Below are positions 26,642 through 34,354 of a stretch of 49,663 nt of DNA, piece by piece. Both the position numbers and the translations under genes were made by a program. Position 1 is the stretch's first letter. Every line of letters begins with the position of its first letter. The stretch is from contig CADABS010000010.1 of assembly GCA_902786245.1 (NCBI GenBank), forward strand, positions 1 to 49,663, read 5' to 3'. The notes under the pieces were generated by a model. The model ran no database searches. It saw nothing but the letters and a program-made list of their open reading frames with translations, and was not told the origin of the DNA. The DNA comes from an uncultured Erysipelotrichaceae bacterium. GTDB taxonomy: Bacteria; Bacillota_I; Bacilli_A; Erysipelotrichales; Erysipelotrichaceae.

Positions 26642-27343
26642 TTATTCTTTGATTATCATTCCGGAATGTGCCCGCCGGTCGGACAGAGCGACCAGTTCCG
26701 TCAGGGTATGCGCTTCTTCACCTTCCTGAAAAGCTCTTCCCGCCTGCCAGCGCAGAATCATATCCGGATGGCTCTGATTCCACTGGTCCGTGTTTTCTTC
26801 CATCATCGCAATCAGTCTGTTCAGCTTCTGCTCGGTGCATTTTTCAATGATCACCAGGAATTTGTTTCCGCCGTTGCGGCCGATAAATCCGTTTCCGTCA
26901 AAGGAGCGCTGCAGAATATCGGAAAAAGCCCTGATCGCGGTATCGCCGCCGGTATGTCCGTGTCTGGCATTGATTTCGCCCAGGCACGTCAGATCGATCG
27001 TCAGACAGCCCATCTCCCGGTTCAAAGGACGGTTTAAGTGGCGGCTGAGATAGACATCCGCACTGTAGCGGTTGGCAATCCCGGTCAGAGGATCGGACCA
27101 GACAGCGTTGTCCAGTTCAATATTCTCTCTGCGCAGTGCTGTATAGGAATTGAAATCATAGAACAGAAATGCCAGAGAGATGCCGGTCAGAATCCACAGC
27201 AGCAGACAGAGAAAACGGACATGGCTGTCTGCCGCAATCATCGCATACAGTTCGCCGTCGCTGAAAATGACCGTCAGCGCCGCTGCGGCAATCAGTATGA
27301 TCAGAACCATCTGTATGGTTTTTACAATGTCAAACCGCTTCAT
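26642..27343 (-). CDS. Membrane protein with degenerate GGDEF domain
   Basis: The 233-residue product has two membrane helices (about 10-28 and 43-62), a short coiled linker and a GGDEF-type domain from about residue 83 (DPLTGIANR). The signature motif reads GGNKF at 158-162 instead of GGDEF, which lacks the acidic residues needed for metal binding and catalysis. So diguanylate cyclase activity is unlikely; the domain more likely binds a nucleotide or a partner protein. The start overlaps the signal peptidase stop by 4 nt (ATGA). It sits with a second decayed GGDEF-like domain (gene at 28369) in the same operon. Confidence 0.85.
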   Translation of the reverse strand: MKRFDIVKTIQMVLIILIAAAALTVIFSDGELYAMIAADSHVRFLCLLLWILTGISLAFLFYDFNSYTALRRENIELDNAVWSDPLTGIANRYSADVYLSRHLNRPLNREMGCLTIDLTCLGEINARHGHTGGDTAIRAFSDILQRSFDGNGFIGRNGGNKFLVIIEKCTEQKLNRLIAMMEENTDQWNQSHPDMILRWQAGRAFQEGEEAHTLTELVALSDRRAHSGMIIKE

Positions 27344-27867
27344 GAGCCTGTCCCCGTTTCAAAATGCATGATGATTTTCCCTTTGATCTGTCTGCGGTTC
27401 ACTTCTCCGAATGTCCGTGAATCCATGGATACCTGCCGGTTGTCACCGAGCACAAAGACATTTCCTTCCCGGACGGTATACGGAAATATGACTGCCGATG
27501 TCTGTTCTTCCGTCACGCCGGAAGCATTTTCATCCGCAATGTCAGCGCCGTTGACCAGAACACTTCCGTCCCTGATGTCAACCGTATCGCCGCCCACGGC
27601 AATCACCCGCTTGACATAGTAGTCCCCGGCCGGCACCCGCATCGATACAACATCGCCCGGCATATATTCCGGAACAATGCGCAGATAGACAACGATGTCG
27701 CCGCTGTGAAAAGACGGCTTCATGGAGTCTCCGCCGATGATTGAGATACCGATGACGAACCGGAAGAGAACGAAAACAAGAACTGTCAGGATGATAAAAT
27801 GCATGGAATCATGAAGCCATTCCAGTTTTGACCCGTTGTATTTTTCCAGAATCCTTTTCTTTGCCAT
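27340..27867 (-). CDS. lepB: Signal peptidase I
   Basis: This 175-residue S26A peptidase cuts signal peptides from exported proteins. It has one N-terminal membrane helix (about 23-44), the nucleophile Ser48 in GGDSMKPS, the general-base Lys86 in YYVKRVIAVGGD, and the box E motif GDNRQVSMDSRTFG. This is the usual Gram-positive single-helix form. Placed inside a pilus/surface-protein operon, it may be dedicated to proteins made by that operon, as seen for signal peptidases beside sortase-pilus loci, but here no sortase is present. The gene follows the 155-aa protein by 24 nt and overlaps the GGDEF-type gene by 4 nt. Confidence 0.95.
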   Translation of the reverse strand: MAKKRILEKYNGSKLEWLHDSMHFIILTVLVFVLFRFVIGISIIGGDSMKPSFHSGDIVVYLRIVPEYMPGDVVSMRVPAGDYYVKRVIAVGGDTVDIRDGSVLVNGADIADENASGVTEEQTSAVIFPYTVREGNVFVLGDNRQVSMDSRTFGEVNRRQIKGKIIMHFETGTGS

Positions 27868-27891
27868 ATTCTCATCCTGTCTGAATGCAGA

Positions 27892-28359
27892 TTACTGCCA
27901 GTCTGTCGTCTTGTCTTTGTCTTCCTTGTACTGTTCCATCGCGCTGTCGATCAGCTTCATCATTTCCCAGGCTGAGCGGAAATTCATGGTCTTGTCCTCA
28001 TCGACCCACGTAATTCTTCCCTGCCAGCTGCTGTTCTGACGGTGCTGCACACGAATGATAAAAGTACCCAGTTCTCCGTGTTTTTCCAATAATTCCTGAT
28101 CGCTCATAACCTGCTTCCTTTCTTCTTTTACGGGAGTATGAAACTGCTGTGTAAACAGTCTCGGATTGGTTCCTGAAAACGGGAACCGGAGTTCATCGAA
28201 CAGGTCTTCCAGCTGGAACAGAAGCTGTTCCTCGGAAGAGACCCGGACTCCGATCCGCGAGAATTTATGATAGAACGTACAGTCAAATCTGCCGACGCCG
28301 ACACTGTCGACGCACAGTATGACACCGTTCAGCATGCCGATATATTTCTGTGTTGCCAT
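27892..28359 (-). CDS. Conserved protein of unknown function, partner of the BTAD-type regulator
   Basis: The 155-residue product has two recognisable halves: KYIGMLNGVILCVDSV with YHKFSRIGVRVSSEEQLLFQLEDLFD (quoted in parts: YHKFSRIGV, EEQLLFQLEDLFDEL) and, after about residue 85, FIIRVQHRQNSSWQGRITW followed by FRSAWEMMKLIDSA. From memory, similar proteins with the RQNSSWQG phrase recur in Firmicutes next to SARP/BTAD regulators, but no function is known to me. No signal peptide or membrane helix is seen. It follows the regulator gene by 9 nt, so a direct partner or accessory role in regulation is plausible but unproven. Confidence 0.75.
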   Translation of the reverse strand: MATQKYIGMLNGVILCVDSVGVGRFDCTFYHKFSRIGVRVSSEEQLLFQLEDLFDELRFPFSGTNPRLFTQQFHTPVKEERKQVMSDQELLEKHGELGTFIIRVQHRQNSSWQGRITWVDEDKTMNFRSAWEMMKLIDSAMEQYKEDKDKTTDWQ

Positions 28360-28368
28360 AGCTGACTC

Positions 28369-29595
28369 CTAGCGCATCAGTCCCTGTGCATCCGTATCAT
28401 GTCCGTAGATGACACTGTTGACATGATACTGCACACCGGTGCGCTGACGGCCGATGACAAAGTGCTCATTGATACGCTTCTGCACGATCCGGCAGTTTTC
28501 CAGCGTCGTATTGGCCAGCAGGACCAGATACTGTCCCTTGGAATAGCGGTTGATGACATCGGTGCGGCGCACAGATCTGTGAATAGCATCGTTCAGCCGC
28601 TCGGACAGTTCATCCCGGCGCGGTGAATCGCGCATCGGATTGCCCTTGGAATCGACGATCGTGCACAGCATCAGATATACGGACTGACCGCCTCTTTCCA
28701 GCATTCTTTCAATGACCTGATAGATACCCATGAAGACCGGATAGGAACAGATATAGCCGCCGGCTTCATCGCTTTTCTCGGAAAGATTGTACTGGATCTC
28801 ATCCAGAACTTCATACTGATGATCGATCTGCGCTCCCAGCTGCGAAAGCATTTCAAACATTCTGTCGCTCGGCCGCATGCCCTGTTCCTGCATGTAGTAG
28901 TCGACCGTATCCTCATACAGCTTCATCGCATCTTCATATCTGCCGGTGGCGACGATGGCCTCCATCGTGACGGTTTCCCAGTCGGACAGGGGCTGGATCA
29001 CACTGGCATAGCTGCCGAGTTCTTCCATCCGGGCAAATTCGCCGTTTTCCCGCAGCAGCGCTGCTGTCTCATCGACCAGTTCGATAAACAGGTTGCGGTA
29101 TTTGCGCGCTTCTTTCGCCACCCATACCTGGCTGATCTGCTGTTCCATAAACTCTCCGGTATACTGATGGATCGCATCCCAGCACATTTCCAGCTTCTTT
29201 GCCTTGTCTGTTTCCTTCCGGATCTCCATGGCCATCTGCTCAAATACATCCGCATCTTCACAGACTTCGATTTCATCCGTCCAGTAGAACATGCCTTCTT
29301 TCTGAATGATATAGTTCACATCCGGCAGTCCGAGTGCCTTCAGTTTTTTCTTGGCATTATAGACGACTGACTGCGCGGCATGATGAACATTGGTCAGATC
29401 CTTATTGCGGAAGAGCGTTTCTTCCAGCAAATCGCGGCTGACTCCCTTCTGTCCGTAATGAAGCAGTATCTGCATCAGATACACAAACTGCGATTCACTG
29501 GATTTGGACTTCCCGGTAATCAGCTTGCCGTTATACCGCATGGAAAATACACCGAATGTTTTTACATACAGAACATCTCTGCGTTCCGTTTCCAT
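28369..29595 (-). CDS. SARP/BTAD-type transcriptional regulator with C-terminal GGDEF-like domain
   Basis: The 408-residue protein starts with a winged-helix DNA-binding domain (about 8-105; YVKTFGVFSMRYNGKLI, then SRDLLEETLF and AAQSVVYNAKKKLKALG), followed by a bacterial transcriptional activator (BTAD) helical-repeat domain (about 110-245). The last 140 residues resemble a GGDEF fold: the usual RYGGDEFLVLL position reads RYSKGQYLVLL at about 350-360, so no cyclase activity is expected. This suggests a regulator whose output domain is tied to a nucleotide- or partner-sensing pseudo-enzyme. It lies 18 nt after pilT and is the likely local regulator of the operon. Confidence 0.85.
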   Translation of the reverse strand: METERRDVLYVKTFGVFSMRYNGKLITGKSKSSESQFVYLMQILLHYGQKGVSRDLLEETLFRNKDLTNVHHAAQSVVYNAKKKLKALGLPDVNYIIQKEGMFYWTDEIEVCEDADVFEQMAMEIRKETDKAKKLEMCWDAIHQYTGEFMEQQISQVWVAKEARKYRNLFIELVDETAALLRENGEFARMEELGSYASVIQPLSDWETVTMEAIVATGRYEDAMKLYEDTVDYYMQEQGMRPSDRMFEMLSQLGAQIDHQYEVLDEIQYNLSEKSDEAGGYICSYPVFMGIYQVIERMLERGGQSVYLMLCTIVDSKGNPMRDSPRRDELSERLNDAIHRSVRRTDVINRYSKGQYLVLLANTTLENCRIVQKRINEHFVIGRQRTGVQYHVNSVIYGHDTDAQGLMR

Positions 29596-29613
29596 ATCCG
29601 TTTCTCCTTTCCG

Positions 29614-30666
29614 TCAGATGCGCTTGACGATATTTTCATAATGCACGCAGTAGCCCAGAACTGTTTCTTTTGTGATTCTGCCTTCCTTATACAGTTTCAG
29701 CAGACTCCCGTCCATTGTATACATGCCCTGGTCCGCACCTGACTGCATTGCTGAATCAAGCTGATGAAGCTTTCCTTCCCGGATCATATTCTGAATGGCA
29801 GGTGTCATCTTGAGCACTTCGAATACCGGAATCTGTTTTCCTTCCTTATCCGGCACCAGCTGCTGGCAGACAATTCCCCGCAGGATCTGCGCCAGCTGGA
29901 TCTTGATCTGCTGCTGCTGCGAAGCCGGAAAGACATCAATGATCCGGTTGATGGTATTGGCTGCGCTGCTTGTATGCAGCGTACTGAACAGCAGAACGCC
30001 TGTTTCCGCTGCGGTGATCGCCGAAGAAATCGTGTCATAGTCCCGCATCTCACCCAGCAGAATTACATCCGGGCTTTCCCGCAGAGCCGAGCGCAGAGAT
30101 TCAAGATAGCCCGGTGTATCGATAAAGATTTCCCGCTGCGAGACGATCGATCTGTCATGGCGGTGGATATACTCAATCGGATCTTCCATCGTGATGATAT
30201 GGCAGGAACGGGTCCGGTTGATCCGGTCGATCATGCATGCCAGCGTCGTCGACTTGCCGGTCCCCGCTGCCCCGGTCACCAGCAGAAGTCCTTTATTGTT
30301 GTCCGCCAGAGACAGAACGCTTTCGGGAATGCCGAGCTTTTCAGGATCGGGCAGACCGAAATGAATGACCCGGATGACTGCCGCAAGCGAACCGCGCTGA
30401 CGGAAAATATTCACCCGGAAGCGGCCGAGCTCATAGATTGAAAACGAAAAGTCATCATCCGACCCGCTCTGAATGGCATCATCCTGGCGTCTGGCCAGGG
30501 AATAGATTCCATTGATCAGCACCTGGATGGAATCCGGCTTGAGAATATCGGATTCCAGACGGTTCTGCCGGCCTCTGCATTTGAGCGTCACCGGCAGCCC
30601 GGCAATCAGAAATATATCCGACGCGTCTTCATCAATTGCTTTTTTCAGTATTTCTTCAATCGTCAT
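29614..30666 (-). CDS. pilT: PilT-family pilus ATPase
   Basis: This 350-residue hexameric ATPase belongs to the type II/IV secretion family, PilT branch. Visible motifs are Walker A GAAGTGKST (about 132-140), the Asp box (IEYIHRHDRSIVSQREI), Walker B DVILLGEMRD (about 200-209), the His box TLHTSSAANTINRIIDVFP and the PilT-specific signature AIQNMIREGKLHQLDSAMQS. PilT normally powers pilus retraction while PilB powers extension. No PilB is encoded in the window, so this single ATPase may serve both directions or work with a partner elsewhere. It is flanked by pseudopilin-like genes (9 nt gap) and the BTAD regulator. Confidence 0.95.
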   Translation of the reverse strand: MTIEEILKKAIDEDASDIFLIAGLPVTLKCRGRQNRLESDILKPDSIQVLINGIYSLARRQDDAIQSGSDDDFSFSIYELGRFRVNIFRQRGSLAAVIRVIHFGLPDPEKLGIPESVLSLADNNKGLLLVTGAAGTGKSTTLACMIDRINRTRSCHIITMEDPIEYIHRHDRSIVSQREIFIDTPGYLESLRSALRESPDVILLGEMRDYDTISSAITAAETGVLLFSTLHTSSAANTINRIIDVFPASQQQQIKIQLAQILRGIVCQQLVPDKEGKQIPVFEVLKMTPAIQNMIREGKLHQLDSAMQSGADQGMYTMDGSLLKLYKEGRITKETVLGYCVHYENIVKRI

Positions 30667-30675
30667 ACAGTTACC

Positions 30676-31035
30676 TCACTGTCCCGGCCAAAGTCCTTCG
30701 ATGTGTTCATCCTGGACCCATTCCCGGGTAATTTTCCATTTTCTGACCGTATAGGAACCATCTTCGGTTCCCGCCTCTATTTCCAGACGGTATCCGTCCT
30801 TTTCAAATTCTTTTTCGATCGTTCCGCTGTAGCCTTCCGCCAGTCTCTGGCTGACATAGCTGCGCCCTTCTTTTTCCAGTTCATAGCGCACGGCCACGGC
30901 ATCCGCGAAACGCTGGGCCAGCGCAAGATCTGCTTTTGCGGTGGAGTATGTCAGGATCGCAAACGTCGACAGACAGATTGAAATCACTGTCAGGACCAGT
31001 GCCAGCGGTCCGAGTCTGACTGTTTTCCCGTTCAT
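30676..31035 (-). CDS. Pseudopilin-like membrane protein A
   Basis: The 119-residue product has one N-terminal membrane helix (about 10-31) followed by a soluble domain with a helical start (TAKADLALAQRFADAVAVRYE) and beta-rich end. That layout matches minor pilins or pseudopilins, but no Gly-Phe-x4-Glu prepilin peptidase site is seen, so it may be an uncleaved, pilus-associated protein. Its start overlaps the end of the preceding gene by 4 nt and pilT begins 9 nt after its stop. Exact family not recognised. Confidence 0.7.
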   Translation of the reverse strand: MNGKTVRLGPLALVLTVISICLSTFAILTYSTAKADLALAQRFADAVAVRYELEKEGRSYVSQRLAEGYSGTIEKEFEKDGYRLEIEAGTEDGSYTVRKWKITREWVQDEHIEGLWPGQ

Positions 31036-31454
31036 TGGCCCCCTCCTGTGATCCGTCCTGTTTCCAGACGGTATATTTCTTTCTCTGATGCGTATACGGT
31101 GATTTCTCCGGCACAGAATCTGTTTTCCTCCTGCCAGGTGATGCGCACCTGCAGATCGCCGCCGGCAGCCGGACGCATGTCCCAGTCATATGTACAGATG
31201 ACCGCATGGTCTTCCGTATATGCGTTGCCGTTTTCATTCAGCACTGCCAGCAGTTCTTCTTCTGTCTCCGTGCCGGCAAATGCTTCTGCGCTTTTTTCCG
31301 CCAGAATGACGGCGGAGGTCAGCGTTTCCGCTTTCTCGCTTTCCTGTCTGGAACCCGTGAAGGTGACAGCCAGGATCTGGATGACAAGGAAGAATACAAT
31401 TGCCAGAACAACCGTTTCCATATAGAAAACCGTATGATTTCTTTCCGGACTCAT
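31032..31454 (-). CDS. Pseudopilin-like membrane protein B
   Basis: The 140-residue product has a membrane helix at about 13-32 starting VFYMETVVLAIVFFLVIQIL, where the Glu lies at the position expected for the conserved pilin Glu5. A Gly or Ala cleavage residue is missing. A helix (SEKAETLTSAVILAEKSAEAF) and a beta-rich C-terminal domain follow, as in minor pilins. Both ends overlap neighbouring genes by 4 nt, so expression is coupled. It is probably a structural part of the pilus-like fibre or its base. Confidence 0.72.
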   Translation of the reverse strand: MSPERNHTVFYMETVVLAIVFFLVIQILAVTFTGSRQESEKAETLTSAVILAEKSAEAFAGTETEEELLAVLNENGNAYTEDHAVICTYDWDMRPAAGGDLQVRITWQEENRFCAGEITVYASEKEIYRLETGRITGGGQ

Positions 31455-31900
31455 TGGCTGCCTCCCCGGAAGAGAAGCATACTGCCGGCATCCGTTGTAA
31501 TGCGGTACAGCCGTTCTCCTTCTTCCTCGATCGTAAATATTTCCGTTTCGCCGATTTCACTGGCATTCGCCGGATCCGGCACCGGTGCATCTGTGATCTT
31601 TGTATATTCTTCCAGCAGTCTGCCGTCCCTGGCATAGATCATCAGACCGTAACCGGTATCGCCGTCCGCAATCATCAGAATATCACTGCCGGACTTTGTG
31701 ATCGTACCGTCCCGGCCCGAACCCGCACTGGTGACCAGATACGACAGCAGCTGACGGTTCATATTATTGCTTTCCTGCACGGCAACCGCGCTGCGGTAGC
31801 TCATCGCTCCGAAGACGACCAAAAGCAGAAAGCCCGTCAGAAAGAACGCAGCGATCGCAATTGTATAGACTCCCAGCAGCGACTTTCTCTTTTTTTCCAT
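31451..31900 (-). CDS. Pseudopilin-like protein C (DUF4860-type)
   Basis: The 149-residue product has a basic start, a membrane helix at about 9-31 (VYTIAIAAFFLTGFLLLVVF) and a soluble domain with MNRQLLSYLVTSAGSG and LMIYARDGRLLEEYTKI. It resembles the DUF4860 family, which in Firmicutes occurs next to GspF and pilus ATPase genes and is thought to be pseudopilin-like; the match is from memory. It overlaps the next gene by 4 nt and follows the previous one by 12 nt. Confidence 0.72.
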   Translation of the reverse strand: MEKKRKSLLGVYTIAIAAFFLTGFLLLVVFGAMSYRSAVAVQESNNMNRQLLSYLVTSAGSGRDGTITKSGSDILMIADGDTGYGLMIYARDGRLLEEYTKITDAPVPDPANASEIGETEIFTIEEEGERLYRITTDAGSMLLFRGGSQ

Positions 31901-31912
31901 GCCGTCTCCTTT

Positions 31913-32227
31913 CTATTCGTATCTGTATCTCACTCTTACTTCCGGCAGAAGATTCTGCGCAAACGCATCATAGGAAATGTAAAAATCTTTCGTGTTGACA
32001 TGCAGTCCGTAGTTTTCCTGCAGATATTTCAGATCCGGCGGATAGACACCTTCCACCACATAGCACTGGCGGGCAGCCTGCAGCACTGCGGTTTTCACCG
32101 CGGTCAGGGATTCTTCGCTGATATCATTCTTCAGTGCCGAAGAACGCAGCATGGAAACCAGGGCAGCCGCGCAGATGCAGAGCAGAAGAATGCCGGGCCA
32201 GCGCTTCTTTCTTTTCTCCGTATACAT
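31913..32227 (-). CDS. Pseudopilin-like small membrane protein D
   Basis: The 104-residue product has a membrane helix at about 11-27, then a helix with AVKTAVLQAARQCYVVEGVYPPDLKYLQENYG, quoted in parts as LQAARQCYVVEG and YPPDLKYLQENYG. The second phrase is typical of pseudopilins of the GspG/ComGC sort, in which such a segment follows the N-terminal helix. The gene lies 9 nt after the GspF-type gene and 12 nt before the DUF4860-type gene. A clear prepilin cleavage site is not seen. Confidence 0.7.
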   Translation of the reverse strand: MYTEKRKKRWPGILLLCICAAALVSMLRSSALKNDISEESLTAVKTAVLQAARQCYVVEGVYPPDLKYLQENYGLHVNTKDFYISYDAFAQNLLPEVRVRYRYE

Positions 32228-32236
32228 TCTCTCTCC

Positions 32237-33280
32237 TTATCCGATCGACCCCATCATGCCGATCAGCGGCAGCATGACACTGAGCAGCGTCATCGCAATC
32301 GTCACCATCAGAATTCCCGACAGCAGCGGTTCCACCGTATTGACCACCTGATCGACCTGACCCATGCATGATTCCTTCAGCAGCGAAGTCAGACGCTTCA
32401 GCACGGATTCCATATGTCCGCTTCTTTCGCCCGGCAGCAGCATTCTTCCATAGATCGGTTCATACAGTTCCTCATCATAGGCGGCCTGGGCAAAGCCGAT
32501 GCCTTCTTCCATCCGGGCTGCGCATCTTTTCAGTTTTTCTTCAACTCTGGGGCTGTCGGTCATCGCAATGGAATCCAGAACGGCATTGTCCTGCATTTCG
32601 CCGCTGGCCAGATACATTTCCAGGGCACTGGTAAATCTGAACATTGCCATTTTTTCCAGGATCGAAGCCGACGCCGGAAACTTCCACAGGAACTCTTCGA
32701 CCTGTTTCCGCTTTCCGCTGTTCCACAGCAGCAGTCCGGCTGTCATTGCGATGGCAAGAATGACCATGACAGCCAGGGCGATCCGGCAGAATGCATATGA
32801 CATATTGATATAGCGGTAGGAGGAAACGGAAAGACTGCCGGTCAGCCGTTCATAGACAGACGTAAAGGTCGGCAGGACCATGACCAGAAGCACCGCCAGG
32901 ACAACGATGATCATGGCGATCATCGACGCCGGATAGATCACGGCTCCACGGATCCTGTCAGCAATCGTTTTCTGATCGCGGTAATAATCGGAAAGCTGGA
33001 ACAGAACATCTTCCAGACGGCCGGTCGATTCTCCTGCTTCGATCATCTTCAGCGCATATTCCGGGAAGATGCCTGTGGCTTCCGCTGCTTCTTTCAGCGT
33101 CCGGCCTTCTCCCACCATCGACGCCATCTGATCCAACGCTTCCCCAAGCGGACCGGTCTGATGTTCCCCCTGGCGCAGCAGCGTGATTGCCTCATCGGTC
33201 TGTATGCCGGAGCGTACCATCATGCCCATGCTTTCGCAGAATGCGCTGACACCCAGCTGATCTAATTCCTTCTTTTTCAT
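32237..33280 (-). CDS. Type II secretion / type IV pilus platform protein (GspF/PilC family)
   Basis: This 347-residue inner-membrane platform protein has two T2SSF domains, about 10-130 (MGMMVRSGIQTDEAI, EAGESTGRLEDVL) and 210-335 (FTSALEMYLASGEM, LLPGERSGHMESVL), with membrane helices near 115-140, 165-190 and 315-340. Such proteins link the cytoplasmic ATPase to the growing pilin fibre. It is the only platform gene of the locus. The start is 9 nt past the transglutaminase-like gene and an AGGAGACGCTT-type ribosome site precedes the ATG. Confidence 0.93.
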   Translation of the reverse strand: MKKKELDQLGVSAFCESMGMMVRSGIQTDEAITLLRQGEHQTGPLGEALDQMASMVGEGRTLKEAAEATGIFPEYALKMIEAGESTGRLEDVLFQLSDYYRDQKTIADRIRGAVIYPASMIAMIIVVLAVLLVMVLPTFTSVYERLTGSLSVSSYRYINMSYAFCRIALAVMVILAIAMTAGLLLWNSGKRKQVEEFLWKFPASASILEKMAMFRFTSALEMYLASGEMQDNAVLDSIAMTDSPRVEEKLKRCAARMEEGIGFAQAAYDEELYEPIYGRMLLPGERSGHMESVLKRLTSLLKESCMGQVDQVVNTVEPLLSGILMVTIAMTLLSVMLPLIGMMGSIG

Positions 33281-33289
33281 AAGCGTCTC

Positions 33290-34246
33290 CTAATACTCAT
33301 ATACATCGGCGTAATTGTCGCCGTTGCCGATAAATCTGTTGTTGGCTCCGTTGGCGGAAAAAGTCAGATCCAGTCTTGTCCATGTTTTTCCGTCAGCTTT
33401 CAGTTCTACGGTTACCCAGCCGGTTTTCTCTGTATAAAACATATTCCATGCATGATAAATGTCATTGGGTGAGACATAGCCGAAGATTACTTTTGTCGGT
33501 ATGCCCTGGCTGCGCATCATGCTGGCGGCAAGCGAAGCATAGTCGAAGCAGATGCCCATGCCGGTTTCCATCGTTTCATCCGGCACCGGCATATAGCCGG
33601 ACTGGATGTTCTCCGCTTTTTCATCATCGTATTTCACGGTATCGCAGATAAACGTATAGACGCTGGCAATAAAATCGCTTTCATCCTTCGCTGCGTCTGC
33701 CATCTCTTTTGCCTTCTGCACGCATTCGGATTTTTCGGTATAGCTGACATAGTCGCTGGGCCGGATAAACGGCTGAAACTCATCGATCAGTTTTACCTGT
33801 GCTTCTTCCCGGTACAGCTCCGCATATTTGGAATCAACAATGTTTTTCATGACCCGGAACAGATATGTTCCGTCGCCTGACTGCAGCGGAAAGAATGCCG
33901 GTGTACCGTCATTATCAACGTTATATGTATAGGTCTGATCATCTTTGATGACCATCAGCTTGATCCTTGCGTCTTCGACGACCGAAACGGCAATGTAGCC
34001 TTCTTCGGTATGGGACAGATCGAGATGAATGTTTTCCGTGCCGCTGCTGGCCGCTTCGTCATAGACGCTGTCCTCAAACGGATCCGGCTCAAATCTGCTT
34101 CTGGCTTCTGCCGGCACAGCTGTCTTTTCCGCCGGCTCTGTCATGGCCGCGGCCTCGCCGCTGCAGGCAGTCAGAAAAACACTGCACAGCAGAAACAGTG
34201 CACCTCTACGGTTTCTTCTTTTATGCCTGGCGGAAAACGGTTTCAT
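33290..34246 (-). CDS. Transglutaminase-like lipoprotein
   Basis: The 318-residue product begins with a basic segment and a lipoprotein signal ending LTAC. The C-terminal half is a transglutaminase-like fold with the triad visible: Cys in MGICFDYASLAA, His in DIYHAWNMFY and Asp in WTRLDLTFSA. The family includes proteases and cross-linking enzymes acting on surface proteins. Here it is exported and lipid-anchored, so it might process or cross-link the giant surface protein or the pilus; that is inferred from position only. The ATG at 34246 was chosen over a TTG at 34297 because the extended -10 at 34264-34256 lies between them. No ribosome site is seen, which fits a nearly leaderless message. 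Confidence 0.88.
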   Translation of the reverse strand: MKPFSARHKRRNRRGALFLLCSVFLTACSGEAAAMTEPAEKTAVPAEARSRFEPDPFEDSVYDEAASSGTENIHLDLSHTEEGYIAVSVVEDARIKLMVIKDDQTYTYNVDNDGTPAFFPLQSGDGTYLFRVMKNIVDSKYAELYREEAQVKLIDEFQPFIRPSDYVSYTEKSECVQKAKEMADAAKDESDFIASVYTFICDTVKYDDEKAENIQSGYMPVPDETMETGMGICFDYASLAASMMRSQGIPTKVIFGYVSPNDIYHAWNMFYTEKTGWVTVELKADGKTWTRLDLTFSANGANNRFIGNGDNYADVYEY

Positions 34247-34255
34247 ACTGGTTTC

Positions 34256-34264
34256 ATTATAGCA
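34256..34264 (-). promoter_or_regulatory. Extended -10 promoter at the head of the surface/pilus operon
   Basis: TGCTATAAT on the minus strand is a perfect extended -10 element, which can work without a -35 box; none is obvious at the right distance. It ends 9 nt before the ATG at 34246, so the transcript would have a leader of only a few bases. It is the only good promoter I see upstream of the 16-gene run. Confidence 0.6.
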
Positions 34265-34293
34265 TCCGCCGCCCTTGCTTATATATAGAGCTT

Positions 34294-34323
34294 TCAAAAA
34301 AAGAACGGCTTTTACCGTTCTTT
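34294..34323 (-). terminator. Intrinsic terminator after the MFS transporter gene
   Basis: A 9-bp perfect stem (34315-34323 with 34300-34308, loop 34309-34314) is followed by seven T on the minus strand. It ends the MFS gene (stop at 34355) and isolates the surface/pilus operon from upstream transcription. Confidence 0.9.
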
Positions 34324-34354
34324 CAGCAGTTTATTGTCTATATTATATATCCTG

